Origin: Euryarchaeota archaeon Ods01
Lineage (GTDB): Archaea > Halobacteriota > Halobacteria > Halobacteriales > Halorutilaceae
Reading direction: 5' to 3'
DNA: 32,926 bases
Assembly: GCA_028751095.1 (NCBI GenBank)
Contig: JAQZCZ010000014.1
Coordinates: 1 to 32,926, forward strand
Below the pieces are notes generated by a model. That model ran no database searches and was not told the DNA's origin. It saw only the letters and a list, made by a program, of their open reading frames with translations. Both the position numbers and the translations under genes were made by a program. Position 1 is the stretch's first letter. Each line of letters begins with the position of its first letter. Of the stretch, positions 1 through 7,503 are shown one piece after another.

Positions 1-2
1 CC

Positions 3-83
3 GAGAGCCACGCGTCCGTCGTCTACCGAGCCGCCGTTGACTCGGTGTTCAGACAGCGGATTCTGCGGTCGGCGTTCGGCTGA
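3..83 (+). CDS. Possible C-terminal end of an unidentified gene
   Basis: From the left edge, frame 3 is open for 26 codons and ends at TGA. The peptide ends in QRILRSAFG and has haloarchaeal-looking composition. The other two frames in this strand read less plausibly. The fragment is too short to assign a family, and an open frame this short can arise by chance in GC-rich DNA. The argG promoter follows immediately. Confidence 0.3.
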   Translation, partial: ESHASVVYRAAVDSVFRQRILRSAFG

Positions 84-116
84 CACAAATATGCCATTTC
101 CGGCGTAAACACAACA

Positions 117-124
117 GTTTAGTA
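117..124 (+). promoter_or_regulatory. TATA-like box for argG
   Basis: GTTTAGTA is centred about 27 bases upstream of the argG ATG, which is the spacing expected for a leaderless haloarchaeal transcript. No Shine-Dalgarno sequence precedes the ATG, which agrees with this. Confidence 0.35.
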
Positions 125-146
125 CCTCGCGCGCTTCGTCTCACCC

Positions 147-1349
147 ATGACGAAGACAGCAGTACTCGCCTTCTCGGGCGGGTTGGATACGAGCGTCTGT
201 GTACCGCTTCTGCGCGACGACGACCATTACGGATACGACAAGGTGATAGGCGTCACCGTCGATGTTGGACAGCCCGAGGAGGATATGCAGGAGGCTTACG
301 ACCGCGAGCATATACTCGACGAACACCGCGTAATCGATGCGACGGAGGAGTTCGTCGAAGAACTCGTCTTCCCGCTGGTCAAGGCGAACGGAAGCTACGA
401 GGGCTACCCGATGGGTACGAGCATCGCGCGCCCCATCATCGCGCGCCACTGTCTACGTGTCGCCGAGGAGGTCGGTGCCGACGCGCTCGCCCACGGATGT
501 ACCGGAAAGGGCAACGACCAGCTACGTTTCGAGGCTGTCTGGCGCGCGGGCGACTTCGAGATTATCGCGCCGATGCGTGAGATGAACCTGACGCGCGAAT
601 GGGAGATGGAGTACGCCGAGGAACACGGACTCGACGTCGAGGCGACCGAGGAGGAGCCTTGGTCGATAGACTCGAATATCTGGAGCCGTTCGGTCGAGGG
701 CGGCGAGATGGAGAATCCGGCGAACGAACCACCCGAAGCGGTCTTCGAATGGACGCAGTCGCCCGACGACGCCCCGGAAGGGGGCGAGACGGTCGAAATC
801 GAGTTCGAAGAGGGAGTACCCGTCGCGCTCGACGGAGAAAGCATGGAAGGCGTCGAACTCATCGAGACGCTGAACGAAACCGCGGGCGAGCACGGCGTCG
901 GACGTAACGATATGATGGAGGACCGCGTCCTCGGACTCAAGGTGCGCGAGGTCTACGAACACCCCGCCGCTACCGTTCTTCTCAAGGCGCACGCCGACCT
1001 CGAATCGCTCGTCTTCAGCCGGTCGCAGATTAAGTTCAAGCAGACGGTTGAGAACCAATGGAGCGACCTTGCGTACGCGGGACTTGTAGACGAACCTCTG
1101 TTCGACGACCTGAACGCCTTCGTTGACTCGTCGCAGGAGGTCGTCACGGGCAAGGTACGTGTCAAGCTACACAAGGGAACGGCGCGCGTCGTGGGACGCG
1201 AGAGCGAGAACGCGCTTTACAGCGAAGAGATGGTCTCGTTCGACACAGGCGGCGTGACAGACGACATCGACCAGACAGACGCCGTCGGCTTTGCGAAGTA
1301 CCATGGGATTCAGGGTCGTATGCGTAAGGGGCAGAAGGACGACAAATGA
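147..1349 (+). CDS. argG: Argininosuccinate synthase
   Basis: This enzyme condenses citrulline and aspartate using ATP to give argininosuccinate in cytoplasmic arginine synthesis. The 400-aa length is normal for the family. The N-type ATP pyrophosphatase P-loop SGGLDTS is at residues 10-16, and the conserved [14 protein letters not shown] stretch lies near residues 115-129. The ATG at 147 places the P-loop at its usual position. The gene stands alone: argH, which often follows argG, is not in the window, and an accessory island begins about 140 bases downstream. Family assignment is certain; the loss of arg neighbours is an observation limited to this window. Confidence 0.97.
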   Translation: MTKTAVLAFSGGLDTSVCVPLLRDDDHYGYDKVIGVTVDVGQPEEDMQEAYDREHILDEHRVIDATEEFVEELVFPLVKANGSYEGYPMGTSIARPIIARHCLRVAEEVGADALAHGCTGKGNDQLRFEAVWRAGDFEIIAPMREMNLTREWEMEYAEEHGLDVEATEEEPWSIDSNIWSRSVEGGEMENPANEPPEAVFEWTQSPDDAPEGGETVEIEFEEGVPVALDGESMEGVELIETLNETAGEHGVGRNDMMEDRVLGLKVREVYEHPAATVLLKAHADLESLVFSRSQIKFKQTVENQWSDLAYAGLVDEPLFDDLNAFVDSSQEVVTGKVRVKLHKGTARVVGRESENALYSEEMVSFDTGGVTDDIDQTDAVGFAKYHGIQGRMRKGQKDDK

Positions 1350-1455
1350 ACTAACGCCAACTCTGTATATCGCCCTCAGTAAAGACTGCGACTTCACCGA
1401 TATGTGTTCTCATACGGTGCACCACCCGTCTATCTAACCATCTTCGGGCACGCCA

Positions 1456-1463
1456 GATATTTT
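1456..1463 (+). promoter_or_regulatory. TATA-like box for the accessory island
   Basis: GATATTTT is centred about 29 bases upstream of the ATG at 1488. It lies in an AT-richer 140-base gap after argG that otherwise shows nothing coding. It probably starts the four-gene transcript that runs to 5693. Confidence 0.4.
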
Positions 1464-1487
1464 GCCGTCCGCACTGAATAACGTGTC

Positions 1488-2087
1488 ATGGAAACGAGAC
1501 AGGTTTCGCTGACCGAGACGCTCACCGAGGACCGTATCAGAGAGGTCGGCGAGAAGATAGCGGGCTTGCCCGACGGCGACGAGTTCGAGCGACGGGTGGA
1601 GGACGACATATGGCAGAAGTTTATTGGCGACGACCACGGCGACTTGCCCGAGTCGGTCGAGTGGGACGACCTACCCGACGAGAGCAAGTCGGTTATCGGG
1701 TACGCGGACGAGGAGAACGCGGAGGTTCCGTGGTGGCTGGAGTCGTTCGGATGGGAGGCAAGTTCGAACGCGGAAACCATTGATAATATCGGTGATTCGT
1801 TGTCAGTTTTCGGTAACACGAACCTTACTGAGATTCATCAGCCGAGACTGGACGAAAATATCACATCGGTACTCAATAGCTTCGATAGACTACACGAAGC
1901 CATAGACGAACGCGTCGGTATTAACGGCGAAAATTCGGACTACTCCTTAGGAGAGGATATCTTCCGAATGTCTGATGGCAAGGTAGAAACGACCGATTCA
2001 TTCGAAGAATGGTTCAAAAATCTGCTCGGTCTGTGTCCACCGCACAACGAAGAACTCACGTCTCTTCTGATGGTTAACTCCAACTGA
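1488..2087 (+). CDS. Acidic protein of unknown function, first gene of the island
   Basis: I do not recognise this 199-aa protein. It is acidic, has one cysteine, no signal peptide and no membrane segment, so it is probably cytoplasmic. The N-terminal half contains a Trp-rich patch (PWWLESFGW, near residues 80-89); the C-terminal half looks helical. The second half of the gene is visibly richer in A and T than argG, with stretches such as ATTGATAATATCGG, which suggests acquisition or relaxed composition. The ATG at 1488 follows a TATA-like box at leaderless spacing. The next gene starts about 12 bases after its stop, so the two are probably co-transcribed. A frameshift joining it to the next ORF was considered, but there is no homology support. 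Confidence 0.7.
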   Translation: METRQVSLTETLTEDRIREVGEKIAGLPDGDEFERRVEDDIWQKFIGDDHGDLPESVEWDDLPDESKSVIGYADEENAEVPWWLESFGWEASSNAETIDNIGDSLSVFGNTNLTEIHQPRLDENITSVLNSFDRLHEAIDERVGINGENSDYSLGEDIFRMSDGKVETTDSFEEWFKNLLGLCPPHNEELTSLLMVNSN

Positions 2088-2098
2088 GACGTGAGGTA

Positions 2099-2551
2099 GT
2101 GAGGGAAACCTTCTCAGATGGGGATGCTGTCTTGGAGACACTCGAAAGCGTAGGCTATTCAGGAGAGAAGATACACGAGGAGGAGTACCGCAAACCGTTG
2201 AAAAATATCATGCGGGGTATGGGAGGTGTCTTCGATATCGACGTTGAACTTCCCGACGGGATTAGCACATTGGAGATTCTGTTCTACGAGAGTTGGACTG
2301 AGAGTTATGATGTAGACGAAGACACGCTCAAATGGCTGAGGAAAGCAAGCGGTAAGCCAACAAAACTGTCCGATGGCGAGGAGACCATGTTCACCAAAGA
2401 GTGTTTTGGACTACCTCTTCGGAGGACTCGAAGAGGAATTATGTGTGTCACTTGGTCGGAGAGCGACGGTTTCCGACAATCCGGTAGATATTCTACCGCG
2501 GGTAAAAAGTCGAAGGTTCTCGAAATAATGAGTCCATCAAACTTCAGATAG
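2099..2551 (+). CDS. Protein of unknown function, second gene of the island
   Basis: I do not recognise this 150-aa protein. It has an acidic N-terminal two-thirds and a basic C-terminus (RRTRRG, AGKKSKV), which could contact nucleic acid, although that is inference only. There are no membrane segments. GTG at 2099 is the first sensible start: the frame is closed by TAA about 25 bases upstream, and a GAGGT lies very close to the GTG. The stop codon TAG abuts the ATG of the 617-aa gene directly, which indicates tight translational coupling. The gene is AT-rich relative to the surrounding chromosome. A start upstream at CTG or GTA is possible. Confidence 0.65.
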   Translation: MRETFSDGDAVLETLESVGYSGEKIHEEEYRKPLKNIMRGMGGVFDIDVELPDGISTLEILFYESWTESYDVDEDTLKWLRKASGKPTKLSDGEETMFTKECFGLPLRRTRRGIMCVTWSESDGFRQSGRYSTAGKKSKVLEIMSPSNFR

Positions 2552-4405
2552 ATGACGGAAGACCAAGACAAGCTGAATAGCCGCATATTCGACACAGAAG
2601 CAGACTCTGAAAAGTCCGGGCATACAGAAGGGGTGACGGGGAGTAGTTCCACAACGCCCGCCTCCGAGGACGACGACGAACCCACGACGCCCGACGAAAT
2701 CGAGATAGCCGTCGTCGATGAAGTGATACAGACCGATAGACGCGAGAAGACCGTTGAGGAGACCGTCGAACCCGAGGCACTATACGAACGCGTCGAAAGC
2801 CTGACCGTGCCGACCGTGGACGCCGAGACAGTCGAACTCACGCGCGTCGAGCAGTCGGTGAGCCGTCGGGTGCGCCCCGAGGCTTCCGTCGCGGAGAGCG
2901 ACGACGCGACCGGGGTTGATTCCGCGACGCTGAAGGTCCCCGTCGTCGAATCGGTCTCGGCGGAAACAGTGTCAGAGTCGGTAGAGAACCGCGTCTCGCC
3001 CGCCGAGGAACCCGAAGCGCGCGAGAAGTTCGAGGTGACGACGGTCAAGGCGTCGGTCGAAAAGATAGAAGAGTCCGTCAGCCAACAGATAGCACCACAA
3101 CAGAGTTCAAGCATGGAAGAGATAGAACCTGACGAAGAGGACCCCGTATTTTCGTGGGCGGGCGGTTCGCCGTACGGCTCCGGAAAGCCGAAGTTCGTGA
3201 TACACAAGAGCGACGGCGGCGTGGATACGCTCCCGTTCCTCCAAATCCTCCTACGCGACACGTACAAGGAGATGGTAGGCGGAGAACCCAACGGCGAGAC
3301 GGTAGAGTTCGTTGCGAACGAGCCGCGCGTACCGAGCGTGCAGAAGAGCATCGTGACGCTTGACCTGACTGACAGTGGGTGGAGCGCGAAGGTACGCGAC
3401 GGCAAGCCCGTCATACAGCGCAACTCCGACGATATCGTGCCGAAGCTACGTGAGGTCGTTTCGACGCTCTACACGGGCGAACTAGGATACTTCGTCGTTA
3501 ACGCGCCATCGGAGTGGGACGCGCAAGCCGACTTCGTGGAGGAACGGTTCTTCGAGAGGCTCGTCGCGCGGTTTACCGAGACAGAGAAAGACGAAGAGAA
3601 CGACGAAAGCCGAGAAGTGGGTGCGTTTGAGAGATTTGAATCCGCGCCCGTAGTTGTAGCCGAACCAAACTTAGACGGAGAGCAGGAACTGGAAAAGGTG
3701 ACGGCGCTGTACTTCGGCTTCAACGCTGACGAGGGCTTTCCGACTGTGCCGCAGACGGAGGAGGAAAAAGAACGCATCCTCCGAAAGAACGACTGGAAAC
3801 GTATCGCGCTGACAGAGAGACAGACCGAAGGCAACGGTGAGAGCGACGAACACTACTTCTGGAAGTCGGCTATCGTCGAAGGAATTACGCGAGAGATGTG
3901 GCTCGTTGATAAGAGCGAGAACGATGAGCGGTCTTTCGGCGAGTACATCGAAGACAGTATTCTCGGAGAGGATTTGCTTGAGACCGAGGCTGACGAAGAC
4001 GGTAAAGAAAGGAAGACGGACATCAAGGTGAACGACGGCGGAGGCGTGCCCGAGGCTGTTACGGGATTCTTCGGTAACGACGGTACGCGGGTAGAGCTTC
4101 CGCTGTACATAGAGTTTGAGACGGGACGTAACGAAGGCTCGTTCAACTTCCGCAAGATACGCGAGACAGTGGAGAAGTATGATGGTAGCGACGACGGAAC
4201 AGTCTGTGTAGTAGTTCCACCACGCCTGCTGTTCAGGGGCAGGAAACGGGCGAGGATGGTGGTCGAACTGGTCGATAACTGGGAGGGCAACGGATATGTC
4301 CGCGTGCCAGTTCTGAACCGGAGTTACTGCGCGTCGTTAGAACCCGCCGAGGTTGTCGTGAACGAACTCTACGGAGAGGAAAAAGAGGAAGAAGACGATG
4401 TCTGA
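2552..4405 (+). CDS. 617-aa protein with repetitive N-terminus and putative divergent PD-(D/E)XK nuclease-like C-terminus
   Basis: There is no family I can name with confidence. Residues 1-48 are low-complexity and acidic. Residues 49-180 hold four copies of a Val/Glu-rich unit of about 23 residues. Residues 200-345 look like a folded domain of unknown type. Residues about 432-600 contain SDEHYFWKSAIVEGI, then DIKVND (Asp490), then YIEFETG (Glu521/Glu523) and a following FRKI lysine. This order (charged helix, D, E-x-E-T-G, K) resembles divergent archaeal PD-(D/E)XK-like domains that carry an ETG motif. It lacks the textbook E-x-K, so catalytic activity is uncertain. The gene abuts the upstream stop and overlaps the AAA+ gene by 8 bases, so the two products probably work together. 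Confidence 0.8.
   Translation: MTEDQDKLNSRIFDTEADSEKSGHTEGVTGSSSTTPASEDDDEPTTPDEIEIAVVDEVIQTDRREKTVEETVEPEALYERVESLTVPTVDAETVELTRVEQSVSRRVRPEASVAESDDATGVDSATLKVPVVESVSAETVSESVENRVSPAEEPEAREKFEVTTVKASVEKIEESVSQQIAPQQSSSMEEIEPDEEDPVFSWAGGSPYGSGKPKFVIHKSDGGVDTLPFLQILLRDTYKEMVGGEPNGETVEFVANEPRVPSVQKSIVTLDLTDSGWSAKVRDGKPVIQRNSDDIVPKLREVVSTLYTGELGYFVVNAPSEWDAQADFVEERFFERLVARFTETEKDEENDESREVGAFERFESAPVVVAEPNLDGEQELEKVTALYFGFNADEGFPTVPQTEEEKERILRKNDWKRIALTERQTEGNGESDEHYFWKSAIVEGITREMWLVDKSENDERSFGEYIEDSILGEDLLETEADEDGKERKTDIKVNDGGGVPEAVTGFFGNDGTRVELPLYIEFETGRNEGSFNFRKIRETVEKYDGSDDGTVCVVVPPRLLFRGRKRARMVVELVDNWEGNGYVRVPVLNRSYCASLEPAEVVVNELYGEEKEEEDDV
2696..3091 (+). repeat. Four degenerate Val/Glu protein repeats encoded in the 617-aa gene
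   Basis: Residues 49-72, 84-107, 127-148 and 159-180 share the pattern V-P/V-x-V ... T-V-E ... V-E-x-S-V-x-x-x-V. Clear examples are VPTVDAETVELTRVEQSV, VPVVESVSAETVSESV and VTTVKASVEKIEESV. Spacing varies from about 32 to 43 residues. The pattern could be an extended beta or coiled oligomerisation region. DNA-level identity is low, so the duplication is old or maintained by selection on the protein. Confidence 0.6.
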
Positions 4406-5693
4406 GAAGACAAGTCTGCGGGACAAGCTGAATGAGTATGGCACCGAAGACGTGCGCGTCTCGGCACGGATGTCCGGCGAGTGGATGGAAAGAGAGAAGC
4501 TCAAAGCGAAGCTTGAGAGGGATAGCTATGTTGCTAATCCTGAGCCTGTAGAACGTGAACCGCGGTACAAGTATTCTGTACCACGGTACACATACTCTAC
4601 ACGTGAAGGGGAAGTCGTAGAATGGAACCACCATACTCTGTCCGTAAAGTGGATTGGCTCAGAAGCCGAGGATGTCGGTATCGTCGTCGAACTCAAGGGC
4701 GAACAGCTACCGTGGGACGAGAACGACGAACTGGAAGTCGAAGCTGAGGTACTGGATGAGTACGAAGCCGTAGGAGCCAACCACGTCGCAGGTCTTGAAG
4801 ACGAGAAAGAGGAGATACTTGACTTCCTGCGCGGAATCGACGACGACTTCGGTCTTTCCGAGCAGACGGGGATACTCCTCGAAGGACCTCCCGGGACCGG
4901 CAAGACCGAACTCGTGCGCGAAGTCTGCAAGGAGAAGTACGGCTCCGTACCCGTTATCATCTCCGGTCCCGAGATACTGAACAGATGGGTTGGCGAGTCG
5001 GAGCGCGCTCTGCGCAAGAAGTTTGAGGAGGCGCGTAACACACGGCATAAGCTTCTATATATCGACGAACTCGACGCAATCGGACGGTCGCGCGACGATA
5101 CCGAGTCGTACAGCGCGCAGATAGTCCCCCAGCTCCTCGTTCTCCTTGACGGCGTGAAAGCCAAGAAGAGGTCCGAGGGGGACAGCGAAGAAGGAAGTCT
5201 GAAGGTCATAGCGTCCACGAATAAAATCGACGCCGTTGACCGCGCACTCCTGAGACCCGGGAGACTCGGTAGCCGTGTGAGGTTCGAACCGCCGGAAGAA
5301 GAAGAGCGGCTGGCGATACTCCACCACTATCTTGAAAAGATACGTACGAGCGAAGACGGTAAGCTTGGGAGCGAACTGGAGAGGTTCGTTACCGGGGAGA
5401 AGACGGAAGCTCTGGAGGGTATTCCTGAGCGGATGGATAACCTGACAAGAGACGACCAGAGGTTAGATACCGGCGACAGAAAAGGGGGTAGCAAGGTCAC
5501 CGTCGCCGACATGGATGACTATGCACTCGAACTACGTCGTTTTGATGAGGGGAGCGGGAGCAACGATGAGGAAGTAACGGGTGCCGACATAGAGAACTGG
5601 GTCTTCGAATCAGTCAAACGTATCAGGAAGCGAGGAGAAGACACGCTTGATATCGGTACGCTGACCGAAACCCTTGACGACAGCGAGGGCTAA
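4398..5693 (+). CDS. Classic-clade AAA+ ATPase (PAN/Cdc48-like), island gene 4
   Basis: This 431-aa ATPase has a single AAA module. Walker A GPPGTGKT is at residues 163-170 and Walker B LLYIDELDA at about 219-227. Pore loop 1, NRWVGESE, is near 195-202, with an aromatic Trp. The sensor-1 region IASTN is near 271-275, and the second region of homology ALLRPGR (about 283-289) supplies arginine fingers. The pore loop and motifs match protein-unfolding enzymes such as PAN, Cdc48 and FtsH rather than DNA helicases. The N-terminal 130 residues could form an OB-like or beta domain (VVEWNHHTLSVKW) and start very basic and acidic mixed. There is no transmembrane segment or protease domain. It overlaps the putative nuclease-like gene by 8 bases. 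Its role is unknown; remodelling or activating the 617-aa partner is inference. Confidence 0.88.
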   Translation: MSEKTSLRDKLNEYGTEDVRVSARMSGEWMEREKLKAKLERDSYVANPEPVEREPRYKYSVPRYTYSTREGEVVEWNHHTLSVKWIGSEAEDVGIVVELKGEQLPWDENDELEVEAEVLDEYEAVGANHVAGLEDEKEEILDFLRGIDDDFGLSEQTGILLEGPPGTGKTELVREVCKEKYGSVPVIISGPEILNRWVGESERALRKKFEEARNTRHKLLYIDELDAIGRSRDDTESYSAQIVPQLLVLLDGVKAKKRSEGDSEEGSLKVIASTNKIDAVDRALLRPGRLGSRVRFEPPEEEERLAILHHYLEKIRTSEDGKLGSELERFVTGEKTEALEGIPERMDNLTRDDQRLDTGDRKGGSKVTVADMDDYALELRRFDEGSGSNDEEVTGADIENWVFESVKRIRKRGEDTLDIGTLTETLDDSEG

Positions 5694-5696
5694 CAC

Positions 5697-5984
5697 TCAG
5701 TATCCATACCGCTTGTGCGCCTCGTCGATGGGTAGTATCTCGGTGACACGTACCTCGTTCTTCTCCTCGTACACGTCATAGAAAGCCGTGTACTCACGCG
5801 AGATATGGATACGGTAACGTTCATCGCCGTCGATGACTAACTTCTCCTTGTCTCCCTTTCCGCTACCTGGATACGGATTCTCGGTGAGCTTCCTGAGATT
5901 ATCGCGCACTATCCTCTCGCTCTTGTCGGCCAGTCCGCGCAGAAATTCGTCAGCGTCAGGATGGAGGAGGACTTCGTAGCTCAT
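5697..5984 (-). CDS. RelE/ParE-superfamily toxin
   Basis: This 95-aa protein has the RelE/ParE layout. It has an N-terminal helix pair with HPDADEFLRGL, a central YRIHISREYTAFYDV strand pair and a C-terminal VTEILPIDEAHKRYG. Members cleave mRNA at the ribosome or poison gyrase; which of these applies here cannot be read from the sequence. The ATG overlaps the antitoxin stop by four bases (ATGA), the normal coupling for a toxin-antitoxin operon. The gene is convergent with the AAA+ gene, with 3 bases between the stops. It contains the only GGCC tetranucleotide I find in the window (5928-5931). Confidence 0.85.
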   Translation of the reverse strand: MSYEVLLHPDADEFLRGLADKSERIVRDNLRKLTENPYPGSGKGDKEKLVIDGDERYRIHISREYTAFYDVYEEKNEVRVTEILPIDEAHKRYGY

Positions 5985-6184
5985 CCGTCACCGAGAGAAA
6001 CAAGCTCGTCGGAGTCCATCTGCTCAGTCTCGCGCATCTTCTCAGCGAGCTTCTCACGGTTCCGTTTCCGGTATTCGTCGAGAAGTTCGGTGATGACGTC
6101 GTCGTACGAGTCACCCACATCCTTGAGTTTATGTAGCTCGTCGCGGTTCTTCTCCGAAATACGTATCGTCTTCTCGGCGGACAT
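5981..6184 (-). CDS. Ribbon-helix-helix-type antitoxin
   Basis: This is a 67-aa protein starting MSAEKTIRIS. A short strand (KTIRIS) is followed by two helices (KNRDELHKLKD and SYDDVITELLDEY), the pattern of haloarchaeal VapB/DUF7557-like ribbon-helix-helix antitoxins, and then a charged tail that would wrap the toxin. The ORF track gives a 151-aa version starting at 6436, but the extra N-terminus is the antisense of the neighbouring phosphoesterase. The ATG at 6184 gives the family start and has a TATA-like box at leaderless spacing. It precedes the toxin in the operon and probably represses it. Confidence 0.85.
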   Translation of the reverse strand: MSAEKTIRISEKNRDELHKLKDVGDSYDDVITELLDEYRKRNREKLAEKMRETEQMDSDELVSLGDG

Positions 6185-6187
6185 ACT

Positions 6188-6217
6188 TACATGTATGCAT
6201 TGTGTGCGGTCGTATAT
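6188..6217 (-). promoter_or_regulatory. Toxin-antitoxin promoter and candidate operator
   Basis: Read on the minus strand, CATATAC (6213-6219) lies about 30 bases upstream of the antitoxin ATG. The perfect palindrome TACATGTA (6188-6195), adjoining ATGCAT, sits between it and the start codon. A palindrome over the transcription start is where a ribbon-helix-helix autorepressor would bind. Confidence 0.45.
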
Positions 6218-6245
6218 GTCATTTTCGCCGTCGGTCACGACACGC

Positions 6246-6911
6246 CTAACGCCCTTCCGCGAGACGTTCCGCAAGCGACTCGGGCAGACCCGCACGGCGT
6301 ATCTCGTCCTGAACGCGCGAGACGGGGTACTCGACCCGCCGTAACTCGACCTCGCCCGTTTCCTCGTCCAACAACGCGTAACCCGCACGCGGGTCGCCGT
6401 CCCTCGGCTGTCCCACGCTTCCCGGGTTGACGACAACGCCCTCGTCGTACTCCTCCTTACCCTGCACGTGCGTATGTCCGAGGACGAGTACTTCCTCGCC
6501 GCTTAGGAGCGTCGGCGAGAAGTCGCGCGGGTACGTATACCGGTCGGGCGCGTCCGGAGCGCCGTGAGCGACCTTGACCCGCGTATCGCCGAAAACCGTC
6601 TCGCGCTCGTGCGGGAGCGCGCCGAGCCAGTCGATACGTTCGTCGTCTAACTCCTCCCGCGTCCATTCGACGGCACGTCCGGCGGTCGAATGGAAGCCGA
6701 ACGAACCGCCGCCTGCGACCGCACAGTCGTGGTTACCCTGTACCGTCGCCGCGCCGAGTTCACGGACGGCGTCGATAGATTCGCGCGGATACGGGTTGTA
6801 GCCGACCGTGTCTCCCGCGTTGACGAAGCCGTCTACCTCCGGCGCGTCGTCCAAGACGGCGTCAAGCGCGGGCTTGTTACCGTGGATATCGCTGATTAAT
6901 GCGACGGTCAT
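6246..6911 (-). CDS. Metallophosphoesterase, YfcE/MJ0936 type
   Basis: This 221-aa cytoplasmic phosphodiesterase has calcineurin-fold metal motifs in order: SDIHGN near residue 7, GDTVGYNP, GNHD and a late GHTH. These fit the MJ0936/YfcE family, which hydrolyses phosphodiesters such as bis-p-nitrophenyl phosphate with divalent metals. The natural substrate is unknown. The ORF track starts 14 codons earlier, but ATG at 6911 gives MTVALISDIHGN directly and overlaps the purO stop by four bases (ATGA). The gene is last in the gyrB-gyrA-purO direction and is probably co-translated with purO. Confidence 0.88.
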   Translation of the reverse strand: MTVALISDIHGNKPALDAVLDDAPEVDGFVNAGDTVGYNPYPRESIDAVRELGAATVQGNHDCAVAGGGSFGFHSTAGRAVEWTREELDDERIDWLGALPHERETVFGDTRVKVAHGAPDAPDRYTYPRDFSPTLLSGEEVLVLGHTHVQGKEEYDEGVVVNPGSVGQPRDGDPRAGYALLDEETGEVELRRVEYPVSRVQDEIRRAGLPESLAERLAEGR

Positions 6912-7471
6912 TCTCCGTTGTACGCCGCTGTCTCGTCGCCGTGGACCGCACACGCGGCGACGGGATGCTCGTACTCCATCTCGTAGGCGCGGCGCGCCGC
7001 CTCGTCGGCGCTCGAAACGTCGAACCCAACCGGTTCAGGGCGCTGAATCTCGTACGTCGCCACGAGGGTAGGCTCCTCGACGCGTTCGACGACGAGGTTA
7101 TCACGGGTCACCGTACCGATATACGATTCTTCTCCGACGACGCCCGCGATACGCGGCGTGTCGTAGTCGTCCTTCTCGTAGTCGAGCGCCAGTAAGGAAA
7201 GCGTGAGCGCGTCACGCGCCGGATAGCCCGCCTCCATCTTCTCCGTCACGGGGTCAACGTGCGTTCCGTTTCCGACTACCGTGGCGTCGGTTCTACCGAC
7301 GCTCCGGAGGCAGTTGTACGCGACGTAAGGGTTGTCGTAGTCGTCTTCGGGAACGACCGCGAACCCGTCGCCTGCGTCGTTCTCGCGGATAACACGGTCG
7401 GGGAAGGAACGTGACGAAACGCGGTAAGCGCCGAACTCGGGTGCGATTACGAGGAAACGTCCTATGTACAT
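6908..7471 (-). CDS. purO: Archaeal IMP cyclohydrolase
   Basis: This enzyme closes FAICAR to IMP, the last step of purine synthesis in many archaea. The 187-aa length and the N-terminus MYIGRFLVI followed by YRVSSRSFPDR are characteristic of PurO, which is unrelated to the bacterial PurH cyclohydrolase domain. It has no membrane segments. The stop overlaps the phosphoesterase start by four bases. The gap to the upstream 143-aa gene is 32 bases. A fused or adjacent formyltransferase (PurP/PurH) is not present in the window. Confidence 0.93.
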   Translation of the reverse strand: MYIGRFLVIAPEFGAYRVSSRSFPDRVIRENDAGDGFAVVPEDDYDNPYVAYNCLRSVGRTDATVVGNGTHVDPVTEKMEAGYPARDALTLSLLALDYEKDDYDTPRIAGVVGEESYIGTVTRDNLVVERVEEPTLVATYEIQRPEPVGFDVSSADEAARRAYEMEYEHPVAACAVHGDETAAYNGE

Positions 7472-7503
7472 GGAAACGGATTGGCGGCGCGGAGGAATAG
7501 TAG

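Noticed and set aside
2305-3423. Long antisense ORF (372 aa) opposite the island gene
   Set aside because: It is Ser/Thr-rich shadow translation of the acidic plus-strand gene, as is typical of haloarchaeal DNA, with no motifs or upstream signals.
1488-5693. Assigning the island to the system that caused GATC and GGCC loss
   Set aside because: Neither ORF shows a methyltransferase motif, and specificity cannot be read from a putative nuclease-like fold; the link is not supported.
5981-6436. 151-aa version of the antitoxin
   Set aside because: The N-terminal 84 residues are Arg/Ser-rich antisense of the phosphoesterase; the ribbon-helix-helix start is at 6184 with its own promoter.
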